The position numbers were made by a program, and so were the translations under genes. Below the pieces are notes generated by a model. It was not told the origin of the DNA, did no database searches, and saw only the letters and a list, made by a program, of their open reading frames with translations. From Formicarius rufipectus (taxonomy: Eukaryota > Chordata > Aves > Passeriformes > Formicariidae), in NCBI GenBank assembly GCA_013399695.1, contig VXAU01004951.1, positions 1,739,386 through 1,803,385 on the forward strand: DNA of 64,000 nt, read 5' to 3'. Every line of letters begins with the position of its first letter. The stretch's first letter is position 1. Shown here in pieces: positions 35,901 through 48,981 of the stretch.

Positions 35901-38900
35901 GATTTCTGTCTCAGGCATGACAAATTTCACAGTGTATTCTTTAATTCCTATTTCTATAGCAGTTTGTAAAGGATCTTCACTTACAGTTTTTTAATATTCA
36001 GTGAGGAATAAATTTGGGAATAGGGTCCTTCAATACGGAGCCTGTTGCAGAAGTACAGAAGTCCTTTGATCATCACATTGTACAAGAACTTAGGATTTTT
36101 ACAGTTTGAACTTCTGATATAAATATTAGATCCCTGTATTTATGGAAAATGATGAAAAAATCTTGGTATGATTCTTCTGTTATGTGGAGCATTTAGGAAA
36201 TCCTGAAATATCTTTAAAGATGAAACAATGGGAAGCTGCTTACCTTATGACATAGTAAGGTAAAATAAGGTCATTAAAAAAGTCATGGTTGCAGCTCCAG
36301 CAACAGAACTGAATTAATTATTTTCAACAGATAATTTCTTTGCCAAATAGAGCTTTTCTTGTCCTGTCAAATATACACAAGTTGATCAGTCTCTTTGATT
36401 CAGGAATCGTTGGAATTTATTTGATGACTGCTTTCAAAACTTATAATCTATGGACTCTCTGTAAGGGAAGGTGAAAGAAGGATGGCTGTGGTTTTAATGC
36501 TATTTGCAAAAGCCAGTTTTGTAATTTTCCTCTCTGGCATCCACCTTGTAAACTTGCATTACATGATGCCAGGCATTTAGGAGCCTATAGTTTTGATGAA
36601 AGAGGGTAACAAGTTTAGTGTTCATACAAGATTTAATCTTCATACAACTCAAGTTAGTCTTTGGCTTCACACGGGTTTCTGAATCCTCACACATCCTTCA
36701 CATTATTTTACTAACCCTATGACTGAAATGGAAAAATGTGAGGAAGAAAAAATGAAAAAAGGAGTTCCCCAGTGCTGCATGGATGGAGTGGGGAATGGGG
36801 TATGATTATTTCCCGTGTGCATTGATTCAGAAGATCAGGGTGAAGCTAGATGTTTCTCTTCACTGCGCATGAGGGCAGAAACCCGTCCAAAATTGTTGCT
36901 GGTAGTGCTGCATTCAGAAAAGGAGCATAGTGTTCGCTTTCCAGCCACCAGAGAGTAAAGGCAAGGCAGAGAGCTGCAGACATCTGTTACTGTGTTTGCT
37001 TACCTACCCCTGTTTCTGGAGGATTTGAAGTAGGATTTGAAAAGCACATATGACAGTCATTGTTTTTGACCATACTTCACAATGTCCTACTGACTGAGAG
37101 AACCAAAATCTGGACCTGCGTTATTTAGCCAGCAGTATACACAGGGCCCTATCAGTGAAAGGGCTGGGAACAAAACTTAGTTCCTGGTTTCCTGCCTATT
37201 ATTTAGAACATATCTGATTTGAAATCTATTTTCTGCATACCCTTGCGTGCATACTCCTTGGCACATGTGCTTCTTGCCATTATGGGGCAGATCCCATAGA
37301 TTTTCTGCGTCATTAGTAGAGAGAGCCAGTCATTAAAAAAAAAAAAAAAGCTTATTTGCCTGAGCCGTTAAGATTTTTTCTCACAGTTCTGCCTGTGGCG
37401 CCTGTCACTAGCAGTCAAATAAGGACAATTTTACCATTCTCTCCTGCTGCTCCAATTTTTTTTTCAGTGCCAGTACATGTATTTGTTATTCTTTATAACT
37501 CCCTTTGAAGTTGGGAATCCAAGGGGAATCTAAAACCGACCAGATGTTTCTGCTGCTGGAGACACAGAAGACAGCAAGGATTAAGTTTAACTGAAACTTA
37601 GTTCTCTACAAAACCCATTTACAGTGAGAATCTTTCCTCACTTAGTTTTATTTATTATTTATATTTGCACTTGCCATCCTGGGTAGGTGATACCTCAAGT
37701 CATTTGGCCCCGGAGAAAAATGGATGATTTATCCAAGTAAATAGTGTATCAGCAGCTGCCTGCATTGATTTCCCTTATGGGGTTTCAGTTCCATTACACT
37801 GCATATTTCCCACCCACACTCTTTATACAGCATTTCATGTTGAGGAAAATCATTCCCATCTCTGTAACTTCAGAGAACAGATATGTGGAACCATCCAGGG
37901 AGAGGGCAGTGCCACTCCTGCGTGTGTGGGGAGGGGTGACATACTTAAGAAGGTACTGACCAGAAAACAGCATGAGATTTTTTTTTAACTCTTTCTTCTG
38001 TCATGGTTGGAAGATGAGAAAAAGGAGTAGAAGCTGTGTGGGAGACTGGCTGTGGGAAGGAAGGGGGCAGAAGTGGGGCACCTCCTAGAAGTGGGGGCAG
38101 AAGAAGTCTCTCAGGTGGGAAAGGACAGGGACTGTTATTGACTTCTGAGTTCAAATTAGATGCTTTTGAAGCTGCAAGACAAAGTGTGGGGGGGAAGTTT
38201 TAAAATAGTCTGTGATATGAAATGAAATGCATGTAGTCCTGTGTGGTCTCTAGATCCAAATTAAGAGATGGGAAATCCTACTGGCCTACTTCTGCAGTCA
38301 TGAGAAATAACCCACAAGAGACAGCAGTCCATGGTCATACCTGACAGACACCCAAATGGGAAACAGAAAACAGAACAAGGCCTTGGTCTCTCTCTACCTT
38401 GGGCATGGCTAAAGTTTAAATCCACTTCCAGATTTTGAACACCTCAGATTTCTGAAGTACGTGTTGCCAAGTTATCTCATCTAAGTTAATGGGACTGCCT
38501 GTCCCTGTGCCCATCTGTCACACCCATACGTGGCTGCTGAGTGTGCCGATCTCATTCAGCCAACTCGGAAAGAACTGAAAAGATGATTCGTTTTCTACAG
38601 AATGGTTATCTAAGGAGAGGAGAAAAACTCAAATTAGTGCCCCTGCTGAGGAAAAGACAAGCAGAACTTATCAGCTAAGCATATTCAACAGAGGACAGCT
38701 GGCTGGGCAGCACAGGCTTTGCTCCAGCAGAGTCACAGCACATGCTGTCTTCTGCTCACCGAGAACGTTGTCTTTGTTGCGGGAGAGGAGGCCAACGACA
38801 ATTGTACTCGTATTGTGTGGCACTCGCAGGCTGTGATTGTAAATCTGTAGGAAGATGGACTTTATCAGTATCTGTTTCATGTCTGAGCTGTTTTGTTTTC

Positions 38901-39944
38901 TTTAAAGTCCAGCTCTCTTTCTTGTCAATAAATCAAGGTACATCTCTGGCTGACAGTGTTTTCCCTTTCCTCTCTGCTGTGGGATTACAGCAGCTCTTCC
39001 CTGATTTTTCTCAATATGGATTCACTTTATTGTTACACACCAAGTCTCACTGCTTCTCAACTCTTGATGTCACAGCCACCATAATTGAGAAACAGTATTG
39101 GGCTCTGCCTAAGCTACTCTTTAATTGGCCAGATGAATTACTAATGCCTTCACTGAGGCACTGTCCTCCATCATTAGCTGTTGGAGTTGCTGCCTAATAT
39201 TGCAAGGCCCTGCACACCACCCTAATTTGGTTTTAAACAGGAAAATCAAAACCTGAGTAATGTATAGAGCCCCCTAATAAACATCAGGTAAAATAACACA
39301 CTGGAACAAGCTCTTTTCAGAATAGCAAAAGTGAGTGAAGAAAATTATTCACTATTGCCTATACTTACTTAAAGTTGCTTTTCTGATTTTAAAATGTAAA
39401 AGAAATCAAGTCCTGGAAACACTGGGTAATTTTTGATATTCTGTAAGGTCTTAAGGAAAGATAAAAAGAAAAAAGTAATCATGTTTTTCATTTTACATTT
39501 TCAGGACCTGGATTTCCCAGCTTTGTATTAAAGGGAAACAGGTTAAAATCAGAGTATTCTGGACTTACACATTTTCTCTTCTTCTTTATTTTTTTGTCAA
39601 GGCATCAAGGCAGATGGTATGAAAAGCATTTATATTGGTCTCTCTGCTGACGGAGCTTAACCTAATAATCCAGGACTTGGAACTGGGTGCTTTGATAAAA
39701 ACACTTTCTGAGAGATTTTTCCATGCAAAACACCAGGAGAAGTTTTTTAATTGACAACATCAGAAATTAGTATCCTGCCAGGACTACATTTCTTTGCACC
39801 TTATTACTCAGAACAAAAGATTAATATGTGCTCATTCTGAGCATAAGAGTTTTTAATATTTTTTTCCTAAATTAAACTGAAGTTGAAGTGAAATTGTTTA
39901 CCACAGGATTGTGAGAATGAAATGGGGAAAAGCCCAGTTCCATG
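32991..39944. other. Non-coding stretch, possible conserved blocks
   Basis: No supported gene. A poly-A tract lies at 37335-37349. Blocks at about 37380-37460 and 39065-39215 look like candidate conserved non-coding elements: the latter has TTAATTGG at 39121-39128, with GAATTACTAATG and CATTAGC nearby. A 151-codon plus-strand open frame (38742-39197) overlaps the second block but has no recognisable domain. Confidence 0.45.
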
Positions 39945-40949
39945 TGTAATGGGCTGACCCTGACTAGTCTTTCAGGTCTCACCAGAGCCACTATCACTCC
40001 TCTCCTCAGCTGGACAGGAGAAAGAAAACATTGCAAAAGGCTCATGGGTTGAGATAAGGACAGGGAGAGATCACTCACTGATTATCATCATGGGCAAAAC
40101 AGACTCAAGCTGGGGAAAACTAATGTAATTTATTACTAGTCAAGTCAGCATAGGATAATGAGAAATAAAACCAAATCTTCAAAACACCTTTCCCCCTACC
40201 CCTCCTTTCTTCTTCAGCCTCACTTCGCTCCTGATTTTCTCTTAACTCGTCCCTGTAGTGGTGGAGGAGGAATGGAGGCTGCGGTCAGTTCATCACACAG
40301 TGTCACCCCTTCCTCCTCAGGAGAAGGACACCTCACACTCTTCCCCTGCTCCAGCATAGGTCCCTTCCATGGGGTGCAGTCCTTCAGGAACAGACTGCCC
40401 TAGTGTGGGTCTCCCACAGTGTCACAAGTGCTTCCAGCAAACCTGCCCCAGTGTGGGCTTCTCTGTCCATGGGGCCACAGGTCCTGCCAGGATCCTGCTC
40501 TAGCATGGGCTTCCCATGGGGATGTAGCCTCCTTCAGGCATCCACTTGTGCCGGTGTGTTCTCCATGGGTTGCAGGTGGGTCTCTGCTCCACTGTGGACC
40601 TTCATGGGCTGAAGGGGCACATCGTGCTTCACCATCGTCTTCACCACAGGCTGCAAAGGAAAATCTGCTCCAGTGCTTGGACTACCACTTCCCCATCCTT
40701 CTCCACAGACCTGAATGTCTGCAAAGTTGTTTCTCTCACATATTCTAACTCCTTTCTACTGCTGCTCTTCTGCAGCTTTTTATCTTTCTGTTCAAATGTG
40801 TTATCCCAGAGGTGCTGCCACAGTCACTGATGGGCTCAACCTTGGCCAGCAGTGGGTACATCTTGGAGCCATCTGGCCTTGGGTCTCTTGGACATAGGGG
40901 GAAGTTTCTGGCAGCTGCCAAATCCTTGCCATTTAAGTCCAATATACCA
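39945..40949 (-). mobile_element. Solo LTR of an endogenous retrovirus (avian)
   Basis: A roughly 1-kb block, GC-richer than its flanks, that I recognise as an LTR family of bird genomes; class (ERVL or ERVK) not resolved. Both ends fit LTR termini: TGTAATGG at the left edge and ATATACCA at the right, giving TG...CA in either orientation. On the minus strand there is a TATA-like GATAAAAAG (about 40776-40784) and, further on, an AATAAA (40129-40134), which favours the minus orientation. However, a plus-strand AATAAA also exists at 40164-40169. No gag, pol or env similarity flanks it, so it is most simply a solo LTR. No clear target-site duplication remains. The overlapping plus-strand open frames at 40158-40897 are translations of the LTR repeat block. 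Confidence 0.7.
40340..40620. repeat. Degenerate ~50-bp minisatellite within LTR
   Basis: An anchor of the form CTGCTCCAGCATGGG...CCATGGG recurs at about 40346, 40395, 40443, 40495, 40547 and 40584, so units are spaced 48-52 bp with a shorter last step. Between anchors come TGCAG and CTTCAGG blocks. The array lies inside the LTR. Such internal arrays belong to the LTR family as I know it and are not specific to this locus. Confidence 0.65.
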
Positions 40950-43900
40950 CATCAATTATTTCTTTGTCGTAGTTTAATCACTTGACTCTCTTCTGGTGAT
41001 TGCTCCCTTTCCTTGTTTTTGAAGTGTGCTAGATATTTTGAAATTTGTAGACTTACCTCAGTCTTTGAAATGAAGAAATCTCAGCTTTGAAATACCAAAT
41101 TAAACTGTCATTCTGAGTTTTCCCTGAACTGTGAGCACCTTCACATACAGGAAAAGTAGCAGTAGCTGTGTGATTTCCCCTCATTCAGCTTTAGTCTGAA
41201 CTTCATCTCATAACCCAGTTGTAATGGGGAAAACTGAAAGACCAAAGCCATCATATAAGAAGATAACATGCTTCACATCTAAAATTTGGAGCTCAGCACT
41301 GTGCAGCCCCCACCTGCATTTTCAGATTTTTGTATGTGTGTGTTCTTTAGACATTGCATTTCAAATATATACAGGAAACTAAGCCTAGATGGAAGATTAT
41401 AACTTTTAAACATTTTCCTGTGTATGTTTTGCTAGAATGGTATGGGGGTGGAGGGCAGGGCTGTGGATTTAAAAAATATTTTTGTGCTTTCGTAACACAA
41501 ACCATAGTCCATTTTAGACTTAGTTCTGATTAAACAAAGATATTCAGATGTTCTGTGAAAGTTAGCAGATTGTGAAACAGGTTCCTTAGCATCGTGACAC
41601 CACCACTCCAAGACAGCCTCACCAAGTGGGAGGTTGCACCCTATGTTGTTAGGTCAATTTGTGATGTTTTTCCAGCTGCCATACAGTGTCTTTAAAGATT
41701 ATTTCATGTCATTTACAGTTGTCTTCTTTCATATAGGAGCACTGCAGGCCAGAGTGTGCAGTGGAAAGGGCCAGTTTTTACAAACAGCAGGTGATAAGGA
41801 CATGGCTTACCTATTGTCTGTAACATATTGTCTTATACAGCCAAACAGGAATCTCTCTTTTATCTTTTTTCAGTCTTGGGTATTAGAGTATGTAGGCAAG
41901 GAGTCCAAACCAACAGGGAGCCAGAGGGTAGATTGCACATCTGACTGTGAGAGTCATCATAAGGCCAAGTATTCCATGAGGCCAGTTGGAAAAGCATCTT
42001 GTTACTGAGAGGTAGGGCTGGATTTATGTTCTGCCCAGCATGCTCAATTAGAGAGGGAGGATTAGATAGCCCATAATATAGCTGTGATACTCTTGAGCAC
42101 CGAGGGCTTACAAGTCCTTCTGCTGTGCTCACAGCAGCGTCAATATGAAGAGGATAAGGACTTGGATGCAACCCCAGTACCCCCAAACTGTCTGAGTGAG
42201 TCCAACAAAGTAGCACAGACCTCTGTGGAGCACATTCTCCGCCAGTTCGCGTGCATTTGTGTTCTGTTGGTCTTGGAAAACATTATGCCTCCTGTGATGT
42301 CTTTCTCAAACAATGTTCCTAGTTCCCTCATGATTTAACAGCTGCCTTGCAGTTGTGGCTCTTAGATCTACCTTTCTTAGATCTCCAGTTTTGCCCCATG
42401 GCCTCTTTCATCTTCCTTTCCCAGGGCCCTGGACAGATTCTGAGCTTCCTGCTAGCTTGCTGTTGCCTTGTATCTGCCCTCAGATGGCGGGTGCTGGTGT
42501 TCTGACAGTCTACCCAAATCCTTCGTTGCTCAGAGGAAATAATAACTCTCATTCAGCTGCTTTCTTAGCATTTATTGTGACATCCGAAGACAAATGCAAA
42601 CTCATCTCTAGAATCATTATTCTCTTTGAAGAACAACGGATTGTCAGGGGAGACATTTTTTTCTGTGGATTCACTTAGAAGTTCTGTCCCCCAGTGTGGT
42701 TCTCCAGCTGCCCCTGTCATATCCTCCGTTGTTGTTTATCCAACTTTTAATAATTTCCTTTTCATGCTAGAAAGGGCCACATAATTTTCTCTCTGTGTGT
42801 GCATGTATTTGTATCTACTTCATGTTTTTTCATTTATTTCAATTTATAACATACAAAATATATAGGAAAATACATCCATTGCACTAAGTACATTCATTAT
42901 TTAAGCATGTTTTATACTATTTTGCCTAAATTTCAGTAAGTGCTTAAGGATTTTGTGCACCTCCATTTTAAGAGCTATATTAGTCATTAAGGTATCTCTT
43001 AATCACCTCACACCATGACTAATTTTTGGAAGAGACATACTGATGCATGAATAGCTAGACTACACCTGCTTCAATATAGAAACAAATGGAGAGGACTGTT
43101 GTTGGGATTACTAGAAGAGGTAAAGACTATGGATATTGTTCTGTGTAATCAAAAGAATACCTATCAATATATTACCAACAGCATTGCTTCCCACACCTGG
43201 GCATCAGCTGTTTATTTATGTCTTCTGGATCACCGAAGCTGCTTTGAGACACCAGTGTAATACCTGAGTGGCTCTGGTTAAATTGTTTTGGTCTCAAGTC
43301 ATCTCTGTTTCTGATGGAAGATCTCACCTGACCTGGAACCAGCCAGAGGTGGTGTGAAACTGCATAGCTTAATTTGCTCTATTAACATAAGCTTTCACCT
43401 GAAAGTGTTGAGATCAGCACAAGGCTTGCCTTTGCAGCAGCGTGCACAGATATGAGGGTGGAAAATTGCTCAGAGAAACTGTCATTCAAGTTCTCTGGGT
43501 AATGTAGGAATGTTGTTTATTCCTTTTCAAATAACGATGGAACCTTTACCTGTAAGAAAAGAAACAGAAGGAAGCAGCAGAGAAAATGTCCTTCCAGTCT
43601 TGACTTTGGTTGTGACAGTTTAAACATGGGCTACCATTTAAAATAAAATTAAAAAAAAAAAAAAAGAAATGATGACTTGCAAGTAATCAGGTACAACATC
43701 ACTGGATGGGGAAAGGGGGCAGGGGAAAGTGGAGGAAAATCAGTGGAGGACGTTAGAAAGTGTAGCTTTTGTCCCACTGGAGTGAGCAGGATTTTTGTTG
43801 GCATACTTTTTTCAGTTCTGTGTCCCAAAAAAAACCCTCTAAAACTTGTAGCATGCACTGAAGATGAAAACCAAACAGCATACCAGCCTGAAACAGAAAC

Positions 43901-46037
43901 CCTGGGCTGTCTCCTACTTTGCCACCGCTCTCCCAGAGGCCCCTGGGGAAACACCCTGCTCTGCCTCCCAGGGGCAGTGGGGTGGAGGCACTAGAGGTAG
44001 AGGGGAGCTCAGGCACGGTGGTAACCATAGCCTTTCCAAGAAGTTAGATAGATACCAAGGTCTGATTGATCTGAAAGTGGAAATTGTGAATCTGGGATGA
44101 AAATGGTTCCTTATACTGGGATCTGCTGCGTGGGCTCCAAATCTGCCAGGCTGTGCGTTGCTGCACAGCTTTTCACCCTGTATTTTGTTTAAAATTTACT
44201 CCAAAGTGTTTGTAGTGTAATAGTGGTCTTTTTCTTCCTTGTACTAACAGAAGTGTAATCGATATATTGTCTTTATAAAATAAGGATTTTACAGGCGTGT
44301 AAAGTGCCTGTGTTTTACATCCATAGGTGATGTAAAATATAGGCATAGAGAGGGACATCCAACTGTGTTACATAAACATCGGTACCTTTTGGTTTATTTC
44401 GCTTTTTCTTTCTATGTTTATGCTGCACTAAGAACTTATTAAAGCAGATACAGTTATGAAATTTTTAGCTTTAATCTGCACAAGATTTTTTAAACCTTTT
44501 CTCACATTATAACATACTTAACTGCTGCTTTAATGGCAAAGAGGAATTCTGTGGCTGCAAGCAGAGGAATATAAGAGGTACAGTGGCTTTCCTGTGAGAG
44601 GAATATGAGAATGTTCACGGATAGAGGAACTATGAGGAACAATTATCCCAAGCTGTGTCTTTGACAATGCTGTCAGATTTTCCACTTCCATGAGCACAGC
44701 TGGGTATGTGGTGCCAGGGTGAGAAATTCCACAGTGGCTGGAGGCAGAGTGCATTGGGTGCTCGCCTGGCTGGCAGTGTTGGAAGTCAGGAGTTGGAGCT
44801 AGAAAGAAAAGAAAGATTACTTTCAAAAGCTTTGAGACCGTAAGAAAAAAACCAAACCAAATCAACAAACAAAAAACCCCAGAACCAAAATCCACAAACA
44901 AACTCCACCAGTTTGGAATGTAAGTAAAGAGTCTTTGAAAGATGCCCCTTCCCAGATTGGTTCTCCTCAGAGGCTGAGTTTGATCTTGGGGTTCAGATTC
45001 TTAACATATTTGTACTGCCTTCTGAGACATTTTCTCCTCTACTTCCAACGAAAGATTTGATTTTGTGCAAATTTGCAGCTTACTTATAGATCATTTGAAA
45101 GCTGAGTGGTTGGTTTATTTATTGAATTTTCTGTATCACTAAGTACTTCACCTAGTGGTTTTTTGTGGTTTAGGTTTGTTGTGTTGGTGTTTGGGGTCTT
45201 TTTTTGGGGGGGAGGGTGGTCTGATGGCAGATTTTTTCTGTAAACAAAGTATTTACCCAATATTAACTAACTGAATCTGGTTGCTCTGGAGGATAAGGAA
45301 GTGATGCAGGTCATACTCTTGTGGGCACTGAGGTCTGAGGTCTGTTAGGATGCAGTTTCATTGGGGCCAGCCAAGGATATTGACTCTCTGACTTACAAGT
45401 ATAACATTATATATTTGCATTAGCTAGACTTCAAGATGATGAAGTTGGTTGCATCCAGAAAGGCAAAGAGTTGAAGAGGTCCTGAACAAGCAAGAGGAGA
45501 CAGTGATTACCTCATTTGCTAGTGCTTCAAGTGCTAGAGATTGTTTCTCTTGTATACATCTCATATATTATTTGAAACTGAAAATGGCATATCCATATGT
45601 TACACCTTGTTTTGAGCACTATGTGCTGTTCTTCTTAACTTGTAGGATCTCTAGCTATTTAAGAATGGTTTTCTGAATACTTCAGTTTGATAATCTTTGG
45701 GACTCAATTATCATATAAGTTGCTTGTTACATCAGATGGCCTTGACTTTTACCTACTGCCTTGTGTTAGTGTTTAGAAGGAATGGTGTCTTTTATCATTC
45801 TTTGTATGAGTTGTTTCATAGAGCTGTTCCCTGGCCTACCTTTTTAATGTTTTCTAATTTCTCTGTTGAAAACTTGGGAATTCTGGATAATTCCCTAATC
45901 AAGCAGAGAGCTCAAATAATGGACCCCAAAATGTAGGCTGTTAATTATTTTTCAGTGCAAAAGCAATGTAATGTGTGACAACGGAGCTTTTTGGTAACAA
46001 GTGAAATAATTTTGGACATACTAAACACGAGAGTGAT
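40950..46037. other. Non-coding stretch, nothing recognised
   Basis: Open frames up to 124 codons show no domain. A 15-base poly-A lies at 43651-43665 and an A/C-rich tract at 44842-44880. A T7 run followed by G-rich sequence lies near 45200-45220. No repeat body is recognised around the poly-A. Confidence 0.5.
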
Positions 46038-46220
46038 TAGCACTTAAATAACACCATGCTTCTGAGGATATCAAAGCACTTCATAGCATTTAATGAAGGA
46101 GGCTTTCCTTATGTACACAAAGGATGCACTTCACTGCCTCTAGCTCTCCTCACAGGGAAGAGAGGAAACTGGTTCAGGGAGAGGTGAGGGACAAGGCAAA
46201 GTTATAATTAGTGGCTGTAT
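46038..46220 (-). repeat. Decayed MIR/L2-like SINE, antisense
   Basis: On the plus strand the succession is AGGATATCAAAGCACTTCATAGC, then 'atttaatgaaggaggc', then 'tctcctcacagggaagag', then 'aggaaactggttcagggagaggtgagggacaaggcaaagt'. This is the antisense order of the amniote MIR/L2 tail ('gatctcaaagcactttacaaacattaatgaattaagc ... gaaactgaggcacagagaggttaagtgacttgcccaaggtc'). The copy is therefore on the minus strand. It is clearly old. Confidence 0.55.
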
Positions 46221-48774
46221 TGTCTGATGATGATCTCAGTCAAATACAGACCAAAAGACTACATTTTAGTCCTTTGCATGAACCCTAGAGGGACCTATTC
46301 CCAGCAAGGAATGTCTTGCTGCAGGCTCATGCAATGACTAAAGAGAAAAGGGAGAATGTGAGCACCTTGTAAATCTGTGGGTTGATAGCTGGTTATGGAC
46401 AGAGAGGTTGAAGGAATGCAAGAGCAAGGGAGAAACTAAATGAGACAGTGCATGTTTGAGGGAGAGAATTAGTGCATGTGTGAGCCCAGGAAACAATGGG
46501 CAAAGGAGAGAAAGATGTGGAATACAATCATATTTGCTTTCAGCCACTGGAACATAGAAACTCATTTGGTTTCCTGTGTAATCAACACTGAAAAAAGAAG
46601 GGTTTTTTGTTGCTAATGCTCAACTCTTGACAAGCCAAGTTCTCTACCTGTGATTTGCAACACCTTTGAACTGGACACACATAGCAAGTATCACCATATG
46701 GTGGCCTAACAGGATTATTTTAGGATAATGGTCAACTTCAATTTTTTAGCGTTTATCTGGAAAGGGTTGAGGCCATTGGCTCGTGGTTGCTCTGGCTAAT
46801 AGTTTCAGCAATTTAAGAGTACTGTACTGTGAACATCTTCCCTGTATGCTCAACCTATTCATGAGAAAAGGATATCAGACCCCAAAGTCGGTCTTAAATT
46901 CCCTTGCAAATAGGCACAGCTAGTTTGCTGTGATGTTTTTCCTTGGTAATTTCAGTAAATATGAACTTTAGATTGTATCAAGTCTTAGTGTGTTGAATTT
47001 TTCCTCTTTTACTTTGGCTTCAGCAGTATTTTTAAATCTGTGAACTAGGGATTTGTTTTTAAATTTTAAGAGAAACTCCCCTAGGCATAGAAATACAGGA
47101 TTAAATTTTCTCTCTGGGCATTAACATAGCCTTAAAGCAGGCAAAGTGGGCATGGAAGGTGATAGCTGTGCTTGACTCTTAGGATTGATTTTGCTGTATT
47201 AGACAAGCTACCTTTTAAATTCAGTATCCTTGTCTTAGGAATAGCCAGGGAGGAAGGCAGATATCTTCAGACATATATGTGTGTGACATTTAAAAATCAT
47301 CTTACTTGAAAAATACCATCACTGTTACAATTTATTCACTGCTGCAGCATGCATACAGTTCAAAAAGGTCTGTGCTGATTAATGAGACAATTATACACAT
47401 TAGTACCAGAGTAATCAGACCTCACACTTTTAAGACATCAACATAAAGACACAAATACATTTTTTGAAAAGCATTATTCTGTCTGTACTTGTCATTGGCT
47501 AGCTTGGCTGAGGTGTACGTAATGATAGTTGGACTTAATAGTACTAAAACACTGTCACTCAATGGAAGTCGTGTGCATTATTAATTGAGAAAACAAAACA
47601 CCAGTAATTTGAAAGACTTCACCGGGCCTCTGAAGCAACTTTTTCATGGGCAGATGACACAGAAATGCCACCATTCAGGCCCATGCTGTGGGTTCTCAGC
47701 TCTTATGTCCTGGATCCTGAATCCATGAGCAGCATGAAAAGCCTGTAACTGAAAAACTGTATCCTGTTTGAGGGATCTGTATTTTGCAGCATCCTGGATA
47801 AATTTTCCTTCTCTTTTTGAAAACTATGGCTCTCATGCAGGTGTATTTGACTATGGCATAAGATGATGCTAGTGAAATAATGAGAGTTTTATTAGAGGTT
47901 TGGCTATTTGGCTCTGATGTACATTGAAGTCCCAGTACTGCAATCAGCCAGTAAATGGGGACCTCTGAAAGCTCACACATTTACTGCATAAAACACATTT
48001 TCAGGCATAATAATAATATGTTTCTTTAATTCTTCCTGTGGTAGAAGTGGTCCTTGGCCTAGTTTCATATTGCCTCTTTGCTGGGAAATGGATTAACCTC
48101 GAGCAAGTCGCATTTGCAGCTGAGTTTGAAGGTCTCATTTAATGCTGAAGAACCCCAGTGTTTCTCATCTAAGGGATTCTTGTGCACAATAGTTTGGTAT
48201 TTAGTTTTGAATATCAGGTTGTTCCGCCATTCTTGGCTTTAGCCCACCTCCATGGCTCCTCACCAGCTCTTGAGAGACCTTCTGGCTGTATTTTTACTAT
48301 TTGTATTTATTATTTTCAGTCTTCTTGCAGTTTTCTTTTTAAACAGTAGACAGAGCTGACTTGCTGCTATTGACTCCATGACCTGCTTCCCATTTCAACT
48401 CCCACCTCCTTAAAAAGTTTCATAGTTGGCAGTATGTCTCCTGGGACTGATGTCTGAGCAATGGACCATTAAAAAGCAAAATGAAACATAAAACTCCTTT
48501 TTGCCTGTGTATGAGGAGCTCTGGATCTGCAAGTGAACACTTGCTTTGCTGCTAACTGAACCTCAGGAAGGGAGGAAAGAGAAGGACTCTTTTTCAAAGC
48601 AAAATGGCCAACTGGAAGTCAAAACCCCATCTTGCTTGCTGTATTAGCTAGTAAGAGTACAAGTGAATAATAGCTTTTTTTTATTCTTCATAAAAATACA
48701 TTGAAACGTCAGGAAGAAACTAAGTAGGGTAGTGAGGAGTGAGTGGTACAGGCTATGGATTTTATTTTGGTTTT
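46221..48774. other. Non-coding stretch, nothing recognised
   Basis: Short open frames only, no RNA gene and no repeat that I can name. Confidence 0.5.
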
Positions 48775-48852
48775 ATTATCAACTCCCTGTGTGACTTTGA
48801 TCATGTGTCTTAGTTTTCCCCTGCATTAAGTGAAGACTGGAAAGATACGTAC
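48775..48852 (+). repeat. Short MIR-like SINE fragment
   Basis: CAACTCCCTGTGTGACTTTG, then 'atcatgtgtcttagttttcccctgcatt', then 'gaagactggaaagatacgtact' follow the MIR core order: 'ctgtgtgaccttgggcaagtcacttagtttccccatctgtaaaatggagataatac'. It ends about 30 bp before the exon-like block at 48886. Confidence 0.5.
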
Positions 48853-48885
48853 TGTAGTTTTTGATGTTACACTTTATTTATACAG

Positions 48886-48981
48886 ATTCGAAGAGACCCC
48901 GCGGTGTTTTGGGCGCTGTCCGCCTGTTTTGGAAGTGCCATGTAGCCTTCAACAACTTCCAGTTTAGCTCAACTCTGACAG
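48886..48981 (+). other. CpG-dense candidate exon (unproven)
   Basis: A 96-bp block preceded by TTTATTTATACAG and followed by a CAG|GTAGAA donor. The length is a multiple of three. Only one frame is open; it enters with two bases of a split codon and leaves with one, so the exon would be symmetric. The peptide would begin SKRPRGVLGAVRLFWKCHVA. The first 45 bp hold five CpGs in a background where CpG is scarce, which argues for constraint or recent origin. I do not recognise the peptide. The acceptor's pyrimidine tract is only moderate. Confidence 0.2.

Noticed and set aside
40158..40897. Several overlapping plus-strand open frames of 60-109 codons
   Set aside because: They are translations of the LTR and its internal repeat array. 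The repetition makes them stay open together.
43651..43665. Poly-A considered as the tail of a processed pseudogene or SINE
   Set aside because: The preceding several hundred bases show no recognisable transcript-derived or SINE sequence. The same holds for the tracts at 28355, 30535 and 37335.
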